The translations under genes and the position numbers were made by a program. A DNA stretch of 64,000 nt from Hyphomicrobiales bacterium (lineage in GTDB: Bacteria; Pseudomonadota; Alphaproteobacteria; Rhizobiales; Rhizobiaceae): assembly GCA_900473805.1 (NCBI GenBank), contig UCMS01000028.1, forward strand, positions 1 to 64,000, read 5' to 3'. Below the pieces are notes generated by a model. That model saw nothing but the letters and a program-made list of their open reading frames with translations, was not told the origin of the DNA and searched no databases. Below, one piece after another: positions 38,105 through 47,819 of the stretch; the stretch's first letter is position 1; each line of letters starts with the position of its first letter.

Positions 38105-39478
38105 TCAGTACTGGTATTCGTCGAAGACGGGCTCGACCGAGCCGTTCCATCGCCCGTGATAGAGGCTAAGCAGGTCGTCGGCCAAAGTCGTGCCCTTGGC
38201 CAGAACCTCGTCCAGCGTGTTCAGGAAGATGCTCTCGTCCTGCCCGTCGCCGTTGATCCGTCCGCGGGACTTGAGGCCCTGGCGGGAGATGGAGACCATG
38301 TCACGCGCCACGTCGAGCAGGGCGCGCCCGGCCACTGTCGCCTTCAGCCCCTTGGCCGGCACGCTGTCGCGCATGGCGATGACGTCTTCCACGGTCCAGT
38401 CGGCCGTGGCGGCATCGGCGGCCGCAAGCGACGCGTCGTCATAGAGCAGGCCGACCCAGAATGCCGGCAGTGCACAGATGCGCCGCCAGGGGCCACCATC
38501 GGCGCCACGCATCTCAAGGAAGCGCTTCAGCCGAACATCGGGGAAGAGGGTCGAAAGGTGGTTCGTCCAGTCGCCGAGTTGCGGTTCCCAATCGGCGATT
38601 TCGCCCTTGAGGGCTCCATCCATGAACTGGCGGAACGTGATGTGGGTACAGTCATGATAGCGGCCGTCCCGCACGATGAAATACATCGGTGCATCGATCG
38701 CCCAGCGTACATAATCGCCGAAGGAGAAATCCTTGGAGAAGGTGAAGGGCAGCACACCGGCGCGCTGGTTGTCGGTGTCGCGCCAGATGTCGCCACGCCA
38801 GGAGAGCAGGCCGTTCGGCTTGCCTTCGGTAAACGGCGAGGAGGCGAAGAGCGCGGTCGCCAGAGACTGCAGCTTCATCGACACGCGCATCTTCTGGCGC
38901 ATGTCCGCTTCTGACGAAAAGTCGAGGTTCACCTGGATGGTGCAGGTCCGGTACATCATGTCGAGCCCCTTGGTGCCGACCTTTGGCATGTAGCGCGTCA
39001 TGATGTCGTAGCGAGATTTCGGCATCCGTGGCGTCTCGGCAAGCGTCCATTTCGGGCTGCCGCCAAGTCCCAGAAACCGGATGCCCATCGGCTCCGCGAT
39101 ATCCCGCAGGACCGCCAGGTGCTGGTTGGATTCCTTGCATGTCTGGTGAAGTGTCTCGACCGGCGCGCCCGACAATTCGAACTGTCCGCCGGGCTCGATC
39201 GAGATCGCGCCCATGCCATGCTGTTCGCCGAGCCCGATGATGTTCTCGCCGTCCATGATCGGCTCCCAGCCGAGCTTTTCCTGCATCCCCTTCAAAAGGG
39301 CGGAAATGCTGGCATCGCCGAAATAGGGCACCGGGCTGTTGTCCGCGCGGAAGAACGCGAACTTTTCGTGCTCGGTCCCGATCCGGAACTGCTCCTTTGG
39401 TTTGGCACCCGCGGCCATATAGCCAGCCATGTCGTCGAGAGTGCCGAGAGGCGTCTGGTCGGTCGTGTCACGGGCCAT
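38105..39478 (-). CDS. gshA: glutamate--cysteine ligase
   Basis: 457 residues of the plant/alphaproteobacterial GCS2 type. It has FRIGTEHEKFAF near the N terminus, a glutamate-binding region with SIEPGGQFELSGAP, and the basic TCTIQVNLDFSSEADM segment. It makes gamma-glutamylcysteine, the first step of glutathione synthesis. Single gene; rsmE lies 141 bases upstream in the same direction. Confidence 0.95.
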   Translation of the reverse strand: MARDTTDQTPLGTLDDMAGYMAAGAKPKEQFRIGTEHEKFAFFRADNSPVPYFGDASISALLKGMQEKLGWEPIMDGENIIGLGEQHGMGAISIEPGGQFELSGAPVETLHQTCKESNQHLAVLRDIAEPMGIRFLGLGGSPKWTLAETPRMPKSRYDIMTRYMPKVGTKGLDMMYRTCTIQVNLDFSSEADMRQKMRVSMKLQSLATALFASSPFTEGKPNGLLSWRGDIWRDTDNQRAGVLPFTFSKDFSFGDYVRWAIDAPMYFIVRDGRYHDCTHITFRQFMDGALKGEIADWEPQLGDWTNHLSTLFPDVRLKRFLEMRGADGGPWRRICALPAFWVGLLYDDASLAAADAATADWTVEDVIAMRDSVPAKGLKATVAGRALLDVARDMVSISRQGLKSRGRINGDGQDESIFLNTLDEVLAKGTTLADDLLSLYHGRWNGSVEPVFDEYQY

Positions 39479-39619
39479 GAATGCTACCTTAGTGAGGCGT
39501 CGTCACCGGGCGAGAACGCCCATTCGACAGGCTGATTGAACCGGATTTATATGCCGCGCAAGTGAAATTCTCTCAAGCACGGCTCAAAAAACTGGAATGG
39601 AGGAAGCGGCTGAAAAGCC

Positions 39620-40357
39620 TCACCGCCAGTCACCGATCGCGGCCTGCACAACAGCCATGGCGGCGACGGCGGCCGTGTCGGCTCTCAGGATGCGCGGACC
39701 GAGCGGAATGGCCGTCACGAAGGGAAGGGAGCGCAGAAGCGTCCGTTCTTCTTCGGAAAATCCCCCCTCGGGGCCGACCAGCAGCGCGAGCGATTTCTCC
39801 TCAATGCGCGAGAGGGAGGGCAGGGGATTTTGCGTCGCGCTGTCTTCGTCGCAATAGATGATCCGCCGATCCGGCGACCAGCGGTCGAGGAGATCGCGGA
39901 GTTTCTTCGGCTCGACGACGTGGGGAATGGCGAGGATCCCGCATTGCTCGGCCGCTTCCACGGCATTGGCCTGAAGCCGCTCGATGCTGCCGATTTTGCC
40001 TTGCACATGCTGGGTCATGACCGGCTGCAGAATACCCGCTCCCATCTCGACCGCCTTCTGGATCAGGTAGTCCATCCGGCCGACCTTGAGCGGCGCAAAC
40101 AGGAAATGCAGGTCACAATCCGCCGGTTGCGGGCGTGTCTCTTCGAGAGGTGTGATCAGAAGCTTCTTGCGCGAGGGAAAATGGATGGTTGCCCGCCACT
40201 CGCCATGCCGGCCGTTGAAGACGAGAAGCTCGGCCCCTTCTTCGAAGCGCAGCACATTGGCGAGATAGTTGAACTGCTCAGCCGTCGCCTCGATGGCCAG
40301 GTTCTGTGCGAGGTCAGCGGTCACGTAGAGCCGCTGCATCCGGTAATTGGCACGCAT
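39620..40357 (-). CDS. rsmE: 16S rRNA (uracil(1498)-N3)-methyltransferase RsmE
   Basis: 245 residues. The N-terminal PUA-like domain ([10 protein letters not shown], HYLxxVLR-like [11 protein letters not shown]) precedes a SPOUT domain with the knot motifs [13 protein letters not shown] and [18 protein letters not shown] 40357 sits behind GGAGAAGAG; a longer frame upstream would run into the neighbouring gene. It starts 19 bases after the phosphate transporter stop, so the two are probably co-transcribed. Confidence 0.95.
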   Translation of the reverse strand: MRANYRMQRLYVTADLAQNLAIEATAEQFNYLANVLRFEEGAELLVFNGRHGEWRATIHFPSRKKLLITPLEETRPQPADCDLHFLFAPLKVGRMDYLIQKAVEMGAGILQPVMTQHVQGKIGSIERLQANAVEAAEQCGILAIPHVVEPKKLRDLLDRWSPDRRIIYCDEDSATQNPLPSLSRIEEKSLALLVGPEGGFSEEERTLLRSLPFVTAIPLGPRILRADTAAVAAMAVVQAAIGDWR

Positions 40358-40376
40358 GGAAGTCTCTTCTCCGGGA

Positions 40377-41882
40377 TCAAAGAACGAGGTGAGACATAAC
40401 CCAATACAGCGCCGCTGCAAGTCCGGCGGAGGCTGGAACGGTGATCACCCAGGCCGCGACGATCGTCATGAAATGCGAGCGGCGCACGAGATAGCGACGG
40501 CGGATTTCCTCCGGATTGCGCTCCGCTTTGGGCTCGACGTCCCAGCGTTCTGCCTTGGCACGCATATATTCCACGCGCCGTTTCGAGTGGCGGGTATACC
40601 ATTCGCGAAAGAAACCCACCCCGAACACGGCCCCGACTGCGATATGGGTCGAACTGACAGGAAAGCCGAGCGCCGAGGCGAGGATCACGGTCGTTGCGGT
40701 CGAAAGCGACACGCAATACGCCCGCATCGGGTTCAGCTTGGTAATCTCCTGACCGACAATGCGGATCAGTCGCGGCCCGAAAAGCAGGATGCCCAGGGAG
40801 ATGCCGAGCGCACCGATGGACAGGACCCAGAATTGCGGGGCTCCGCCCCCGATCCCGCCATCGGCAAATGTTGCAGAAACGATGCCCGTCAAGGGGCCGA
40901 TCGCGTTGGCGACGTCGTTGGCACCATGGGCAAAGGACAAGAGCGCGGCAGCGCAGATCAGCGGTAGGCGGAAAAGCTTGCGCAGCGATTGGTTTCGATT
41001 TTCCAGACCGGCGGCCTGCCGGCGCACCACCGGCCTCACCGCAAGCCAGACCAAAAGTCCGCAGACGACGCCGATTGCAAGCGCGGCAGGCAGAGAGATC
41101 GGCGTGATCCGGTTCAGCCCTTCGATGCTGATATAGGTGGCGAAGGTCGCCGTCATGACGGCGATGAGAACGGGCACCCACCGCATCGCCGAGGCGATCT
41201 TGTCCTCGCGATAGATGATGAATTCCTTGATGAAGGCCAATACGAGCGCCGCAATGACGCCGCCAAGAAGCGGGGAAACGACCCAGCTTGCGGTGATGCC
41301 GGCCACGATGCCCCAGTTGAGCGATCCAAGCCCCGCTGCCGCCGCGCCGGCACCCAAGACACCGCCGACGATGGAATGGGTGGTGGAGACGGGGGCATTG
41401 ACCCAGGTTGCGAAGTTGACCCAGAGACCAGCGGACAGAAGCGCCGCCATCATCGCCCAGATATAGGCATTGGCTGTGAGGCTGGTCGCGGGGGAAATGA
41501 TCCCTTGCGAAATGGTGGCGACCACCTGGTCGCCGGCGATCATAGCGCCCGCGATTTCGAAGACGACCGCCATCGAAAGCGCCGCCCCCATGCTGATCAC
41601 CCGGGCTCCGACCGCAGGGCCGACATTGTTGGTCACATCGTTGGCGCCGATGTTCATTGCCATATAGGCGGCGAGCGCCGCTGCGGCCATGACCACGGCC
41701 GTGCCCGGACGGTCGGTTGCTGCAGCCGCTGCCACGATTGCAGCCAGAAGAAGGAAGATCAGGGCGAGACCGTAAGGTGCAAGCCCCCGCGAAACATGCT
41801 GCGAGGCCTCTTCCACATAAGCGATCTTGTCCAGATCCTTGTCGAGTGTCGGCTTTACGAGCTTCGGCGTCGATTTACCCAT
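40377..41882 (-). CDS. pit: PiT-family inorganic phosphate transporter
   Basis: 501 residues with about ten to twelve spans. The duplicated PiT signature appears as [13 protein letters not shown] and [13 protein letters not shown]. Low-affinity phosphate:H+ (or metal-phosphate) symporter of the inner membrane. No DUF47/orfA gene is next to it, unlike the orfA-pit operon of Sinorhizobium. A Pho box lies 141 bases upstream in the same orientation. Confidence 0.95.
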   Translation of the reverse strand: MGKSTPKLVKPTLDKDLDKIAYVEEASQHVSRGLAPYGLALIFLLLAAIVAAAAATDRPGTAVVMAAAALAAYMAMNIGANDVTNNVGPAVGARVISMGAALSMAVVFEIAGAMIAGDQVVATISQGIISPATSLTANAYIWAMMAALLSAGLWVNFATWVNAPVSTTHSIVGGVLGAGAAAAGLGSLNWGIVAGITASWVVSPLLGGVIAALVLAFIKEFIIYREDKIASAMRWVPVLIAVMTATFATYISIEGLNRITPISLPAALAIGVVCGLLVWLAVRPVVRRQAAGLENRNQSLRKLFRLPLICAAALLSFAHGANDVANAIGPLTGIVSATFADGGIGGGAPQFWVLSIGALGISLGILLFGPRLIRIVGQEITKLNPMRAYCVSLSTATTVILASALGFPVSSTHIAVGAVFGVGFFREWYTRHSKRRVEYMRAKAERWDVEPKAERNPEEIRRRYLVRRSHFMTIVAAWVITVPASAGLAAALYWVMSHLVL

Positions 41883-42023
41883 GGCATAAGCTTTCCGGAA
41901 GAGGCTCCCTTCCGGTTCCTCATACGTGGCATGGTGTCAGAATGATGTGAAACGTTTTCGGTGCTGGCGGGCACGCTTCGCTTCGATCCCGAACGCCTAG
42001 CGGCAAAGGGAGCGACATTCAAT

Positions 42024-42041
42024 ATGACAGTATTGTTACAG
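42024..42041 (-). promoter_or_regulatory. candidate Pho box (PhoB site) upstream of pit
   Basis: On the minus strand it reads CTGTAACAATACTGTCAT: two 7-base half-sites separated by the A/T spacer AATA, against the consensus CTGTCAT-N4-CTGTCAT. The second half is a perfect match and the first matches at five positions. In Sinorhizobium, PhoB represses the orfA-pit genes, so repression under phosphate limitation is a reasonable expectation. Confidence 0.65.
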
Positions 42042-42046
42042 CCCGC

Positions 42047-42559
42047 TCAGGCGACATTTGCAGTGATTTTGCCCGGGATTTCGGCCTGAGCGGCAGCCTG
42101 CTTGCCGAAGGCGAGGAACAGAGCCTTCAACTCCGGTTCGTCCACCCGGTTCGCGGCTTCTTCGCAGCTCACCCATTCGAGCCGCCTCGTGCCCTTCTCC
42201 GGAAAGTCCTTGAGCAGGCTCTTCACCTCAAGCGCATGAACCTGAACCCGGGTCGCCACCTTGTTCCCACCGCGCATGCGCTTCATGTAGGTGTAGAAGC
42301 CGAACGGTTCGGGACCCGCCTTTCCCTTGATGCCGGCCTCCTCATAAGCTTCACGTTCGGCAATGGCATGAGGCTGCTTGCCCGGCATGTGCCACCCCTT
42401 GGGGATGACCCAGCGGCCCGTATCCCGGCTCGTGATCAGCAGCACCTCGAGCTCTCCACTCTTCTTCTTGCGTCGATGGCAGATCGCAGCGAATTGCTGC
42501 CGCGGCGGGCGCTGCAGCATGAGCTTCAGGTCGGAGGTGATGCGGCCGATGATACCCAA
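42047..42559 (-). CDS. NUDIX hydrolase
   Basis: 170 residues. The NUDIX box runs from GWHMPGKQPHA to REAYEEAGI, with REAYEEAG intact; the first Glu of the consensus (GX5E) is Lys here, as in the diphosphoinositol-polyphosphatase-like group. The start is TTG 42559, about ten bases after a GAGG. It lies between the mannosylfructose genes and pit, all leftward. Substrate unknown (nucleoside diphosphate derivative expected). Confidence 0.87.
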   Translation of the reverse strand: MGIIGRITSDLKLMLQRPPRQQFAAICHRRKKKSGELEVLLITSRDTGRWVIPKGWHMPGKQPHAIAEREAYEEAGIKGKAGPEPFGFYTYMKRMRGGNKVATRVQVHALEVKSLLKDFPEKGTRRLEWVSCEEAANRVDEPELKALFLAFGKQAAAQAEIPGKITANVA

Positions 42560-42745
42560 TGAACGGTTGCCTCGATTCGTTTATATAAGAATACGCCAAA
42601 ATGCCTGCGGAACGCGACGAGTATTGCGGGCTTCCGGTCTATTTTGAAGGAATGTTTCGCGCCCACTATCAGGTGTAGTCGAAGAGTGTTCCCGTCAATG
42701 CGACATCCGTTGCCCGGACCTCGCCTTGACACGATCTCCGGCCAA

Positions 42746-43510
42746 TCAAGGTGGCGCGAAAACACCGAGTTTGCGCAACCCCTCGATCACGCCCCAAGCC
42801 GCCGTGCCCTCGGTTCGAACCATGCTCTCATTCGCCTGCGCGAAGCTGGCGAGTTCAGGAAGTGCGTTGCCGGGCAGAATACCCCGAACGCCTTCGAGTT
42901 CGAACATCGCCCGGTCATTCCCCGTGTCACCTGCCACGACAACCTCGTCCAGCTCGATCCCCAGTTCGCGGCAAAGCCAGGAAAGCGCCTTACCTTTGTC
43001 GGCGGTGTCGGGGACCACATCCAGGTCACGGTTGCTGGAATAGACGATACGCGCCTTGTGTCCCGAACCGAGCAGAAGCCGCTCCAGTTCCAGGATCTCC
43101 TCTGCCGTTGCATCATGCAGGTACCAGCTCGATTTGTAGTCGTGCTGATAATGCGCCGGCTGCCGCGTAAGCCGTTCCATCATCACGAGATCAGCCTCGA
43201 TCAGATCGACATCGAAACCATCGGCAATCAGGTTCCGGTAGGTCTCGACCAGTTGCGAATGGCTCTGGCTGTGCAGCATGGTGCCCACGCCGCCAATCAG
43301 GAAGTCCGCGGGCGGCAGTCCCTCATCGCTGGTAAATGACAGAATGTCTTCGATCAGCCGGCCGCTGTTGTAGACGAGGATCGGTCGCTCGCCATCGGGC
43401 AGGGATTGCCACAGCCGGGCAAAGGCGCGCGACGCTTCGCGATCCCCGGCGAGCGTGCCGTCGAGGTCCGAAGAAAAGAGGCGTACCGGTTTCAATCCCC
43501 GTCGTTCCAT
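42746..43510 (-). CDS. mfppB: mannosylfructose-phosphate phosphatase (HAD, sucrose-phosphatase-like)
   Basis: 254 residues. HAD motif I DLDGT (Asp 15/17), motif II (VYNSGR) and motif IV GDTGNDRAMFE, with a sucrose-phosphatase-type cap. It overlaps the upstream synthase gene by 19 bases, as expected for the two-step pathway that removes phosphate from mannosylfructose-6-phosphate. In A. tumefaciens C58 the same pair makes the osmolyte mannosylfructose. The call depends strongly on the neighbour; sucrose-phosphatase is the alternative. Confidence 0.85.
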   Translation of the reverse strand: MERRGLKPVRLFSSDLDGTLAGDREASRAFARLWQSLPDGERPILVYNSGRLIEDILSFTSDEGLPPADFLIGGVGTMLHSQSHSQLVETYRNLIADGFDVDLIEADLVMMERLTRQPAHYQHDYKSSWYLHDATAEEILELERLLLGSGHKARIVYSSNRDLDVVPDTADKGKALSWLCRELGIELDEVVVAGDTGNDRAMFELEGVRGILPGNALPELASFAQANESMVRTEGTAAWGVIEGLRKLGVFAPP

Positions 43511-44829
43511 GGTTCAGCCCAGTCGCTTTCTTCCAGAGCTTGCGCCACCGGACGCCCTTCGACAAGAGCGACGAGTTGCTGCGCGATCCCGGTCCAGGTG
43601 AAAAGGCTGCGCGCCTTGTGAGCGCCCATCCGTGACAGCCGGCCATAAAGCCGCGCATGCTTGAGCGGTTTCATCATGGTGATGCCCAGATCTTCCTTGT
43701 CGAACGGATCGGCATAAAGCGCGTGACGACCGTAGCTGATCGCCCGGAACAGCCCGCCATGGATGGTGACGATCGTTGGGGTGCCGCTCGCCATCGCCTC
43801 GATCGCGGTCATGCCGAACGGTTCGTACCGGCTGGACAGCACGAAAAGATCAGCGGCGCGGTACATGTCGGGCAGGTCTTCATCCGGTATGAAGCCGGTA
43901 AATTCCACCTTGTCGACAATCCCGAGATCGGCAACCTGTTGCTTCAGCTGGGTGAGAATGGCCTCTTCCTGCGCATCGAGGCTTTCTCCGCCGAGTGCCA
44001 GCCGCAGCCGGGCGTCCGGTACGCGCTGCGCCAGAACAGAGAACGCGTCGATGAGAAGGTCGTAGCCCTTGTTGGTCGCAAGCCGCCCCAGTGCCAGGAC
44101 GGTGCGTCCTTCGAAACCGAAGCGCTGGCGCACCATCTGCCGGGACGATTCCGAGACGGGGTAGAAACGATTATCGTCATAGCCGGGCGGTATCATGTGC
44201 ACGCGGTTCTGCGGCAAGCCGTAGTCTGCCGTCAGCATGTCGAGCTGGATGGGGGTTGTCGCGATCACCAGTTGGCAGCTGCGATAAACGATCAACTCGT
44301 GCTGAATGCGTTCCTTGAAATTGAATTCCTGTTCGAACTTGTCGGCTCTCTCCGGATAGTCGGTCTCCATCTGCCGCTTCTTCCAGAGCCCGAGCGAGTG
44401 CGGTGTATGGATATGCGGCACGCCGAGCGCTTCCGACAACCGCTGGCCGGCTACACCGGCATCCCAATAGTGGCTGTTGATGAAGAGGTAGGTCAGGCCT
44501 TCGCGTTTGATGTAACGCAGCGCCTTTTCATTCCATTCGCCCAGATGGCGATGCAGATATTCCTTCGGGATAAAGTCCGGGCCGCCACAGGGGATGCGGA
44601 TAACCCGCACATTATCGTCGACAGTATCGAACTCCGGCTGCTCCTCGAAGCGTCGGGTATAGATGTCCACCTTGTGGCCGAGTTGCCCGAGCTTCTTGGC
44701 TAGTTCCAGCACATAGACCACCTGTCCGCCGGTATCCGCGGCGCCGAGCGGTGGCTGGGCAGCAACATAGCCATGCGTGGAGATGAGCGCGATGCGCGGT
44801 GTGTCCAATACGTCCGATGTCGGTGCCAT
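43492..44829 (-). CDS. mfpsA: mannosylfructose-phosphate synthase (GT4 family)
   Basis: 445 residues. It opens with APTSDVLDTPRIALISTHGY, which I recall as nearly the Agrobacterium MfpsA N terminus. The GT4 donor site has SSRYEPFGMTAIEAMASGTP (E-x7-E), and LGAADTGGQVVYV is shared with sucrose-phosphate synthases. It transfers mannose from GDP-mannose to fructose-6-phosphate. ATG 44829 is chosen; upstream in-frame sequence looks non-coding. Mannosylfructose is an osmoprotectant. Confidence 0.9.
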   Translation of the reverse strand: MAPTSDVLDTPRIALISTHGYVAAQPPLGAADTGGQVVYVLELAKKLGQLGHKVDIYTRRFEEQPEFDTVDDNVRVIRIPCGGPDFIPKEYLHRHLGEWNEKALRYIKREGLTYLFINSHYWDAGVAGQRLSEALGVPHIHTPHSLGLWKKRQMETDYPERADKFEQEFNFKERIQHELIVYRSCQLVIATTPIQLDMLTADYGLPQNRVHMIPPGYDDNRFYPVSESSRQMVRQRFGFEGRTVLALGRLATNKGYDLLIDAFSVLAQRVPDARLRLALGGESLDAQEEAILTQLKQQVADLGIVDKVEFTGFIPDEDLPDMYRAADLFVLSSRYEPFGMTAIEAMASGTPTIVTIHGGLFRAISYGRHALYADPFDKEDLGITMMKPLKHARLYGRLSRMGAHKARSLFTWTGIAQQLVALVEGRPVAQALEESDWAEPWNDGD

Positions 44830-44942
44830 GGTCTCCGCTTTGAAAATTTCGTTCCTGGAAAGAAGAAAGTAAACCCGAAGAGCCGGGTAATGTTCCATCT
44901 TTGAGGATTAAAATTCTCGGAGACCAATCTGCCGCAACGGCA

Positions 44943-45776
44943 TCAATCGCTTCCGTGGTCCTTGGATGCCCGAGTTCCACGCCCCGCGACTTGGCTGCCA
45001 TCCCGCCGGATGAGGCGCAATTTCGCAATTCTGTCCCACTCGTCGGAGCGCGCGCTTTCCGCGGCGGCCTGCATGACAAAATCGATATGCGCCTGTGCCG
45101 CCTCTTTGGCGGCCAAGGGTTTGCCTGCTTCGATCGCCGCGTGGATCGCCACATGCTGCTCCAGCAGCCGCTCCCGGGCGTCCGGCAACGAGAAGACGGC
45201 TTTCCGGTTGAAGAAGATGCCCTCCGACAGCAGCCGGTAACAGGCGCGCATCGTGTGAAGGAGAATGATGTTATGGGCAGCTTCGCCAACAGCGTTGTGA
45301 AACTCGACATCGGCTGCAAGCTCGGCCTCGGCCTTGCCGTCTTCATGCGCTTTCCGCATGTCTGCGATGATCCGCGCGAGAAGCGCTTTGTCGGCGTCCG
45401 TGGCCCGCTTCGCCGCGAGTTCGGCGGTCAGTCCTTCCAGCTCGCGGCGGTATTCGAGATAGTCCCGGGTGGCACGGGCATGCCGGGAAATGAGATCGGT
45501 CACCGGTTTCGAAAAAACCTGCCCGATGATGTCGGCGACATAGGTGCCCCCGCCATGATGACTGATCAGCAGTCCGCGCGTCTCGAGCTCCTTCAGGGCT
45601 TCGCGCAGGATCGGCCGCGAGACATCAAGCGATTGTGCAAGCTCCCGTTCGCCCGGCAGCCGGTCGCCGTCACGCAGTACGCCGTCGAGGATGAGCTGCT
45701 CGATCTGCTGCACCACTTCATCCGCCGTCCGGCTGTGGGGAACGCCGGAAAAGAGTGTCTCGTCGTTATCGCTCAC
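44943..45776 (-). CDS. FadR-subfamily GntR transcriptional regulator
   Basis: 277 residues starting with GTG behind AAGGAGA. The winged HTH is RLPGERELAQSLDVSRPILR (about 39-58), and the C-terminal helical FCD domain carries metal/ligand residues (DVEFHNAVGEAAHN and EQHVAIHAAIEAG). Such proteins often sense organic acids (lactate, glycolate, pyruvate). A palindromic site lies 43 bases upstream and a related site lies before glcD. It is followed by mfpsA after 113 bases, so that operon is an alternative target. Confidence 0.88.
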   Translation of the reverse strand: MSDNDETLFSGVPHSRTADEVVQQIEQLILDGVLRDGDRLPGERELAQSLDVSRPILREALKELETRGLLISHHGGGTYVADIIGQVFSKPVTDLISRHARATRDYLEYRRELEGLTAELAAKRATDADKALLARIIADMRKAHEDGKAEAELAADVEFHNAVGEAAHNIILLHTMRACYRLLSEGIFFNRKAVFSLPDARERLLEQHVAIHAAIEAGKPLAAKEAAQAHIDFVMQAAAESARSDEWDRIAKLRLIRRDGSQVAGRGTRASKDHGSD

Positions 45777-45818
45777 ATCGGTCTCCTTGAGGCCAGACTT
45801 ACCAAGCGGCCCGCAGAT

Positions 45819-45837
45819 TGGTCAAATAATTTGGCCA
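45819..45837. promoter_or_regulatory. FadR/GntR-type operator palindrome
   Basis: TGGTCAAATAATTTGGCCA is symmetric about the central A at 45828, with one mismatch per half (TGGTCAAAT versus TGGCCAAAT). TGGTC-type half-sites are typical of FadR-subfamily regulators. It lies between the divergent GntR and DUF3422 genes, so autoregulation is likely. Confidence 0.65.
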
Positions 45838-45955
45838 GTTGAGTTGCGCGTGACCCGCAACAAATCTGCGGATCGACCGCGCCCTGTGACGATTGCGCCT
45901 TTGCTCCGATGCGACTGCGCTGTTAGCTTGACAATGGGCAAGGGAGACGGACGAC

Positions 45956-47227
45956 GTGGCAAAGGGTGATTTCGCATTTCCGATGGCAGCGGAGCGCGCT
46001 GTGGCGCTTGGCGAAATCCACGCGCGACCCTACGCATTGGTGAAATCCGGCCGAGTGATCTTTCAGTTGGCTTTCATGATGGACGGCGGCGCGGCAGTTC
46101 ATCATGCAGCGATCTCCGAATTGTCGCGCGCGCGCGGTGTCGCACCGCCTGACAAGCATGCGCGCCATCATGCACTGGCCTGGGGGCAGGGGACCCTGCG
46201 CTGGGAGCGGCATACGGAATTCTCCACCTGGTTCTGGGACGGTCCCCTTCCCGAAACCTTCGGCGGTGATGTGCCGATTCATCCGTTTGGCGACGGGTTC
46301 ACGGCACCCGGTCCGCTGATCTCGGGTATCCGCCTCGAACTGCGGACCGATGGCCCTGAAATCGCAGATGCAAAGGCGGTTTTTGATCCGGCAAGCCTCT
46401 GCTACAGCGAGCTCAAAAACGGCCAGGCAGCCGTGCTCACCGACTTCCGCCAGGATGGTCACGGCCTCACCCAGATCCTCGTCATTGACAGAGGCATGAC
46501 GGAAGCGGGACGCGGCGCCGTCGTCCAGCGCCTGCTCGACATCGAGACCTATCGCACCATGGCCATGCTCGGCCTGCCGCTCGCCCAGACGCTCTCGCCC
46601 GAGATCCGCCGCATCGAGGACGGTCTGACCGCTGTCACGCAGCGGATGAAGGCGCATGCCCGCGACGAGTCCGACGAGATGCTGTCCGAACTCACGCGCC
46701 TGGCCGCCGAGCTTGAAGCCAATGCAGCCTTGAGCCTTTACCGTTTCGGCGCGAGCCGCGCCTATGACGGCATCGTGCGCGAGCGCATCAAGACGCTCGA
46801 CGAAACGCCCGTGCCCGGCCACGAAACCCTGGGCGCCTTCCTCGAGCGGCGTCTGGCGCCCGCCATGCGGACCTGCCAGTCGATCGAGGAACGCCAAGCC
46901 AACCTCTCGCGAAAACTCTCGCGCGCCACCGCCCTTGTCCGCTCCTGGATCGATGTCGAACTGGAGCGACAGAACTCCGACCTCCTCACCGCCATGAACA
47001 GCCGCGCCGAAATGCAGCTTCGCCTGCAGCAGACAGTCGAAGGTCTCTCGGTCGCCGCCATCTCCTATTATGTCGTCGGCCTCGTCGGTTATGCCGTAAA
47101 GGCCGTGCCCCACGATGTCCTGCCCTTCGACCCCGCCATCATCACCGGCCTTTCGGTGCCGCTCGCCGTGCTCGGCGTCTGGTGGGTGGTAAGGAGGATC
47201 CGTAGGAGCCACGAACGGGACGGCTGA
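45956..47227 (+). CDS. DUF3422 family membrane-anchored protein
   Basis: 423 residues starting with GTG behind GGGAGAC. The N-terminal region HARPYALV and ending in two transmembrane helices (VAAISYYVVGLVGYAVKAVP and LSVPLAVLGVWWVVRR) match DUF3422. A central helical segment is likely coiled. Function unknown; it probably sits on the inner membrane with its large domain in the cytoplasm. Confidence 0.85.
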   Translation: MAKGDFAFPMAAERAVALGEIHARPYALVKSGRVIFQLAFMMDGGAAVHHAAISELSRARGVAPPDKHARHHALAWGQGTLRWERHTEFSTWFWDGPLPETFGGDVPIHPFGDGFTAPGPLISGIRLELRTDGPEIADAKAVFDPASLCYSELKNGQAAVLTDFRQDGHGLTQILVIDRGMTEAGRGAVVQRLLDIETYRTMAMLGLPLAQTLSPEIRRIEDGLTAVTQRMKAHARDESDEMLSELTRLAAELEANAALSLYRFGASRAYDGIVRERIKTLDETPVPGHETLGAFLERRLAPAMRTCQSIEERQANLSRKLSRATALVRSWIDVELERQNSDLLTAMNSRAEMQLRLQQTVEGLSVAAISYYVVGLVGYAVKAVPHDVLPFDPAIITGLSVPLAVLGVWWVVRRIRRSHERDG

Positions 47228-47563
47228 TCACCGCTCCACGGCCTCGGCAATGACGTCGGCGATCCACTCGTTGAGGCTCTTGTCTTCGGCGCGCGCCGCA
47301 ATGACGGCCGCTTCGTGCAGTTTCGGATCGAGCCGCAGGTTGAATTTACCGGAGAACTGGCGGTAAGGCTCGACACCTTTCTCAGCGCACATTTCCAGAA
47401 AGACGGAGAGCGAAGTCGCACCCTCCTTGCGCAGCGTCTCGATGCTTTCGCCATAGAAATCTGCGCCGCCATTCAGCCCCAGAAACTCCCCGCGCAGAAG
47501 ACCGAGTTCCGGATCGAGCGATACAACCGCCTTGTGACCTTCGATGTCGATGACATTGTTCAT
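47228..47563 (-). CDS. hicB: HicB-family antitoxin
   Basis: 111 residues. The partially degraded RNase-H-like N-terminal domain (VVSLDPELGLLRGEFLGLNGGADFYG) precedes a ribbon-helix-helix C-terminal domain (GKFNLRLDPKLHEAAVIAAR and LNEWIADVIAEAV). Its ATG overlaps the hicA stop (ATGA at 47560-47563). It would neutralise HicA and repress its own promoter. Confidence 0.87.
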   Translation of the reverse strand: MNNVIDIEGHKAVVSLDPELGLLRGEFLGLNGGADFYGESIETLRKEGATSLSVFLEMCAEKGVEPYRQFSGKFNLRLDPKLHEAAVIAARAEDKSLNEWIADVIAEAVER

Positions 47564-47814
47564 GGAGTCACTCCATTTTCTTCCAGCCATTTGCGGATGC
47601 TGGCCACCGCACCCTTGTCGGTCTCCGGTGTCGGATGCGGCCGATGAAAAACCCTGACCTGACCGAACAGAAACACGCCGACGCGCGAACCCTCCCGCTC
47701 GCTGATCTCCGCACCGAGTGCCGCAAACAGCGCTTCTATGTCCGGCCAGCGGATCGTGCCGCTGACGGGCCGGGCGAAGATCTGCTCCAGCGTCGCTCGA
47801 TGCTTCTTTTTCAT
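47560..47814 (-). CDS. hicA: HicA-family toxin (atypical active site)
   Basis: 84 residues, first gene of the hicA-hicB pair. Canonical HicA carries a catalytic His in a G-S-x-H motif; here the corresponding segment reads REGSRVGVFLFGQVRVFHRPHP, with Arg/Val after GS and histidines only later. The rest (KGAVASIRKWLEENGV) fits HicA. It may use another residue or be a weak toxin. An imperfect inverted repeat lies just upstream (47820-47846). Confidence 0.8.
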   Translation of the reverse strand: MKKKHRATLEQIFARPVSGTIRWPDIEALFAALGAEISEREGSRVGVFLFGQVRVFHRPHPTPETDKGAVASIRKWLEENGVTP

Positions 47815-47819
47815 TGGGC

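Noticed and set aside
45923-47212. 429-residue ORF antisense to the DUF3422 gene
   Set aside because: Mirror of the real gene; no start signals or motifs.
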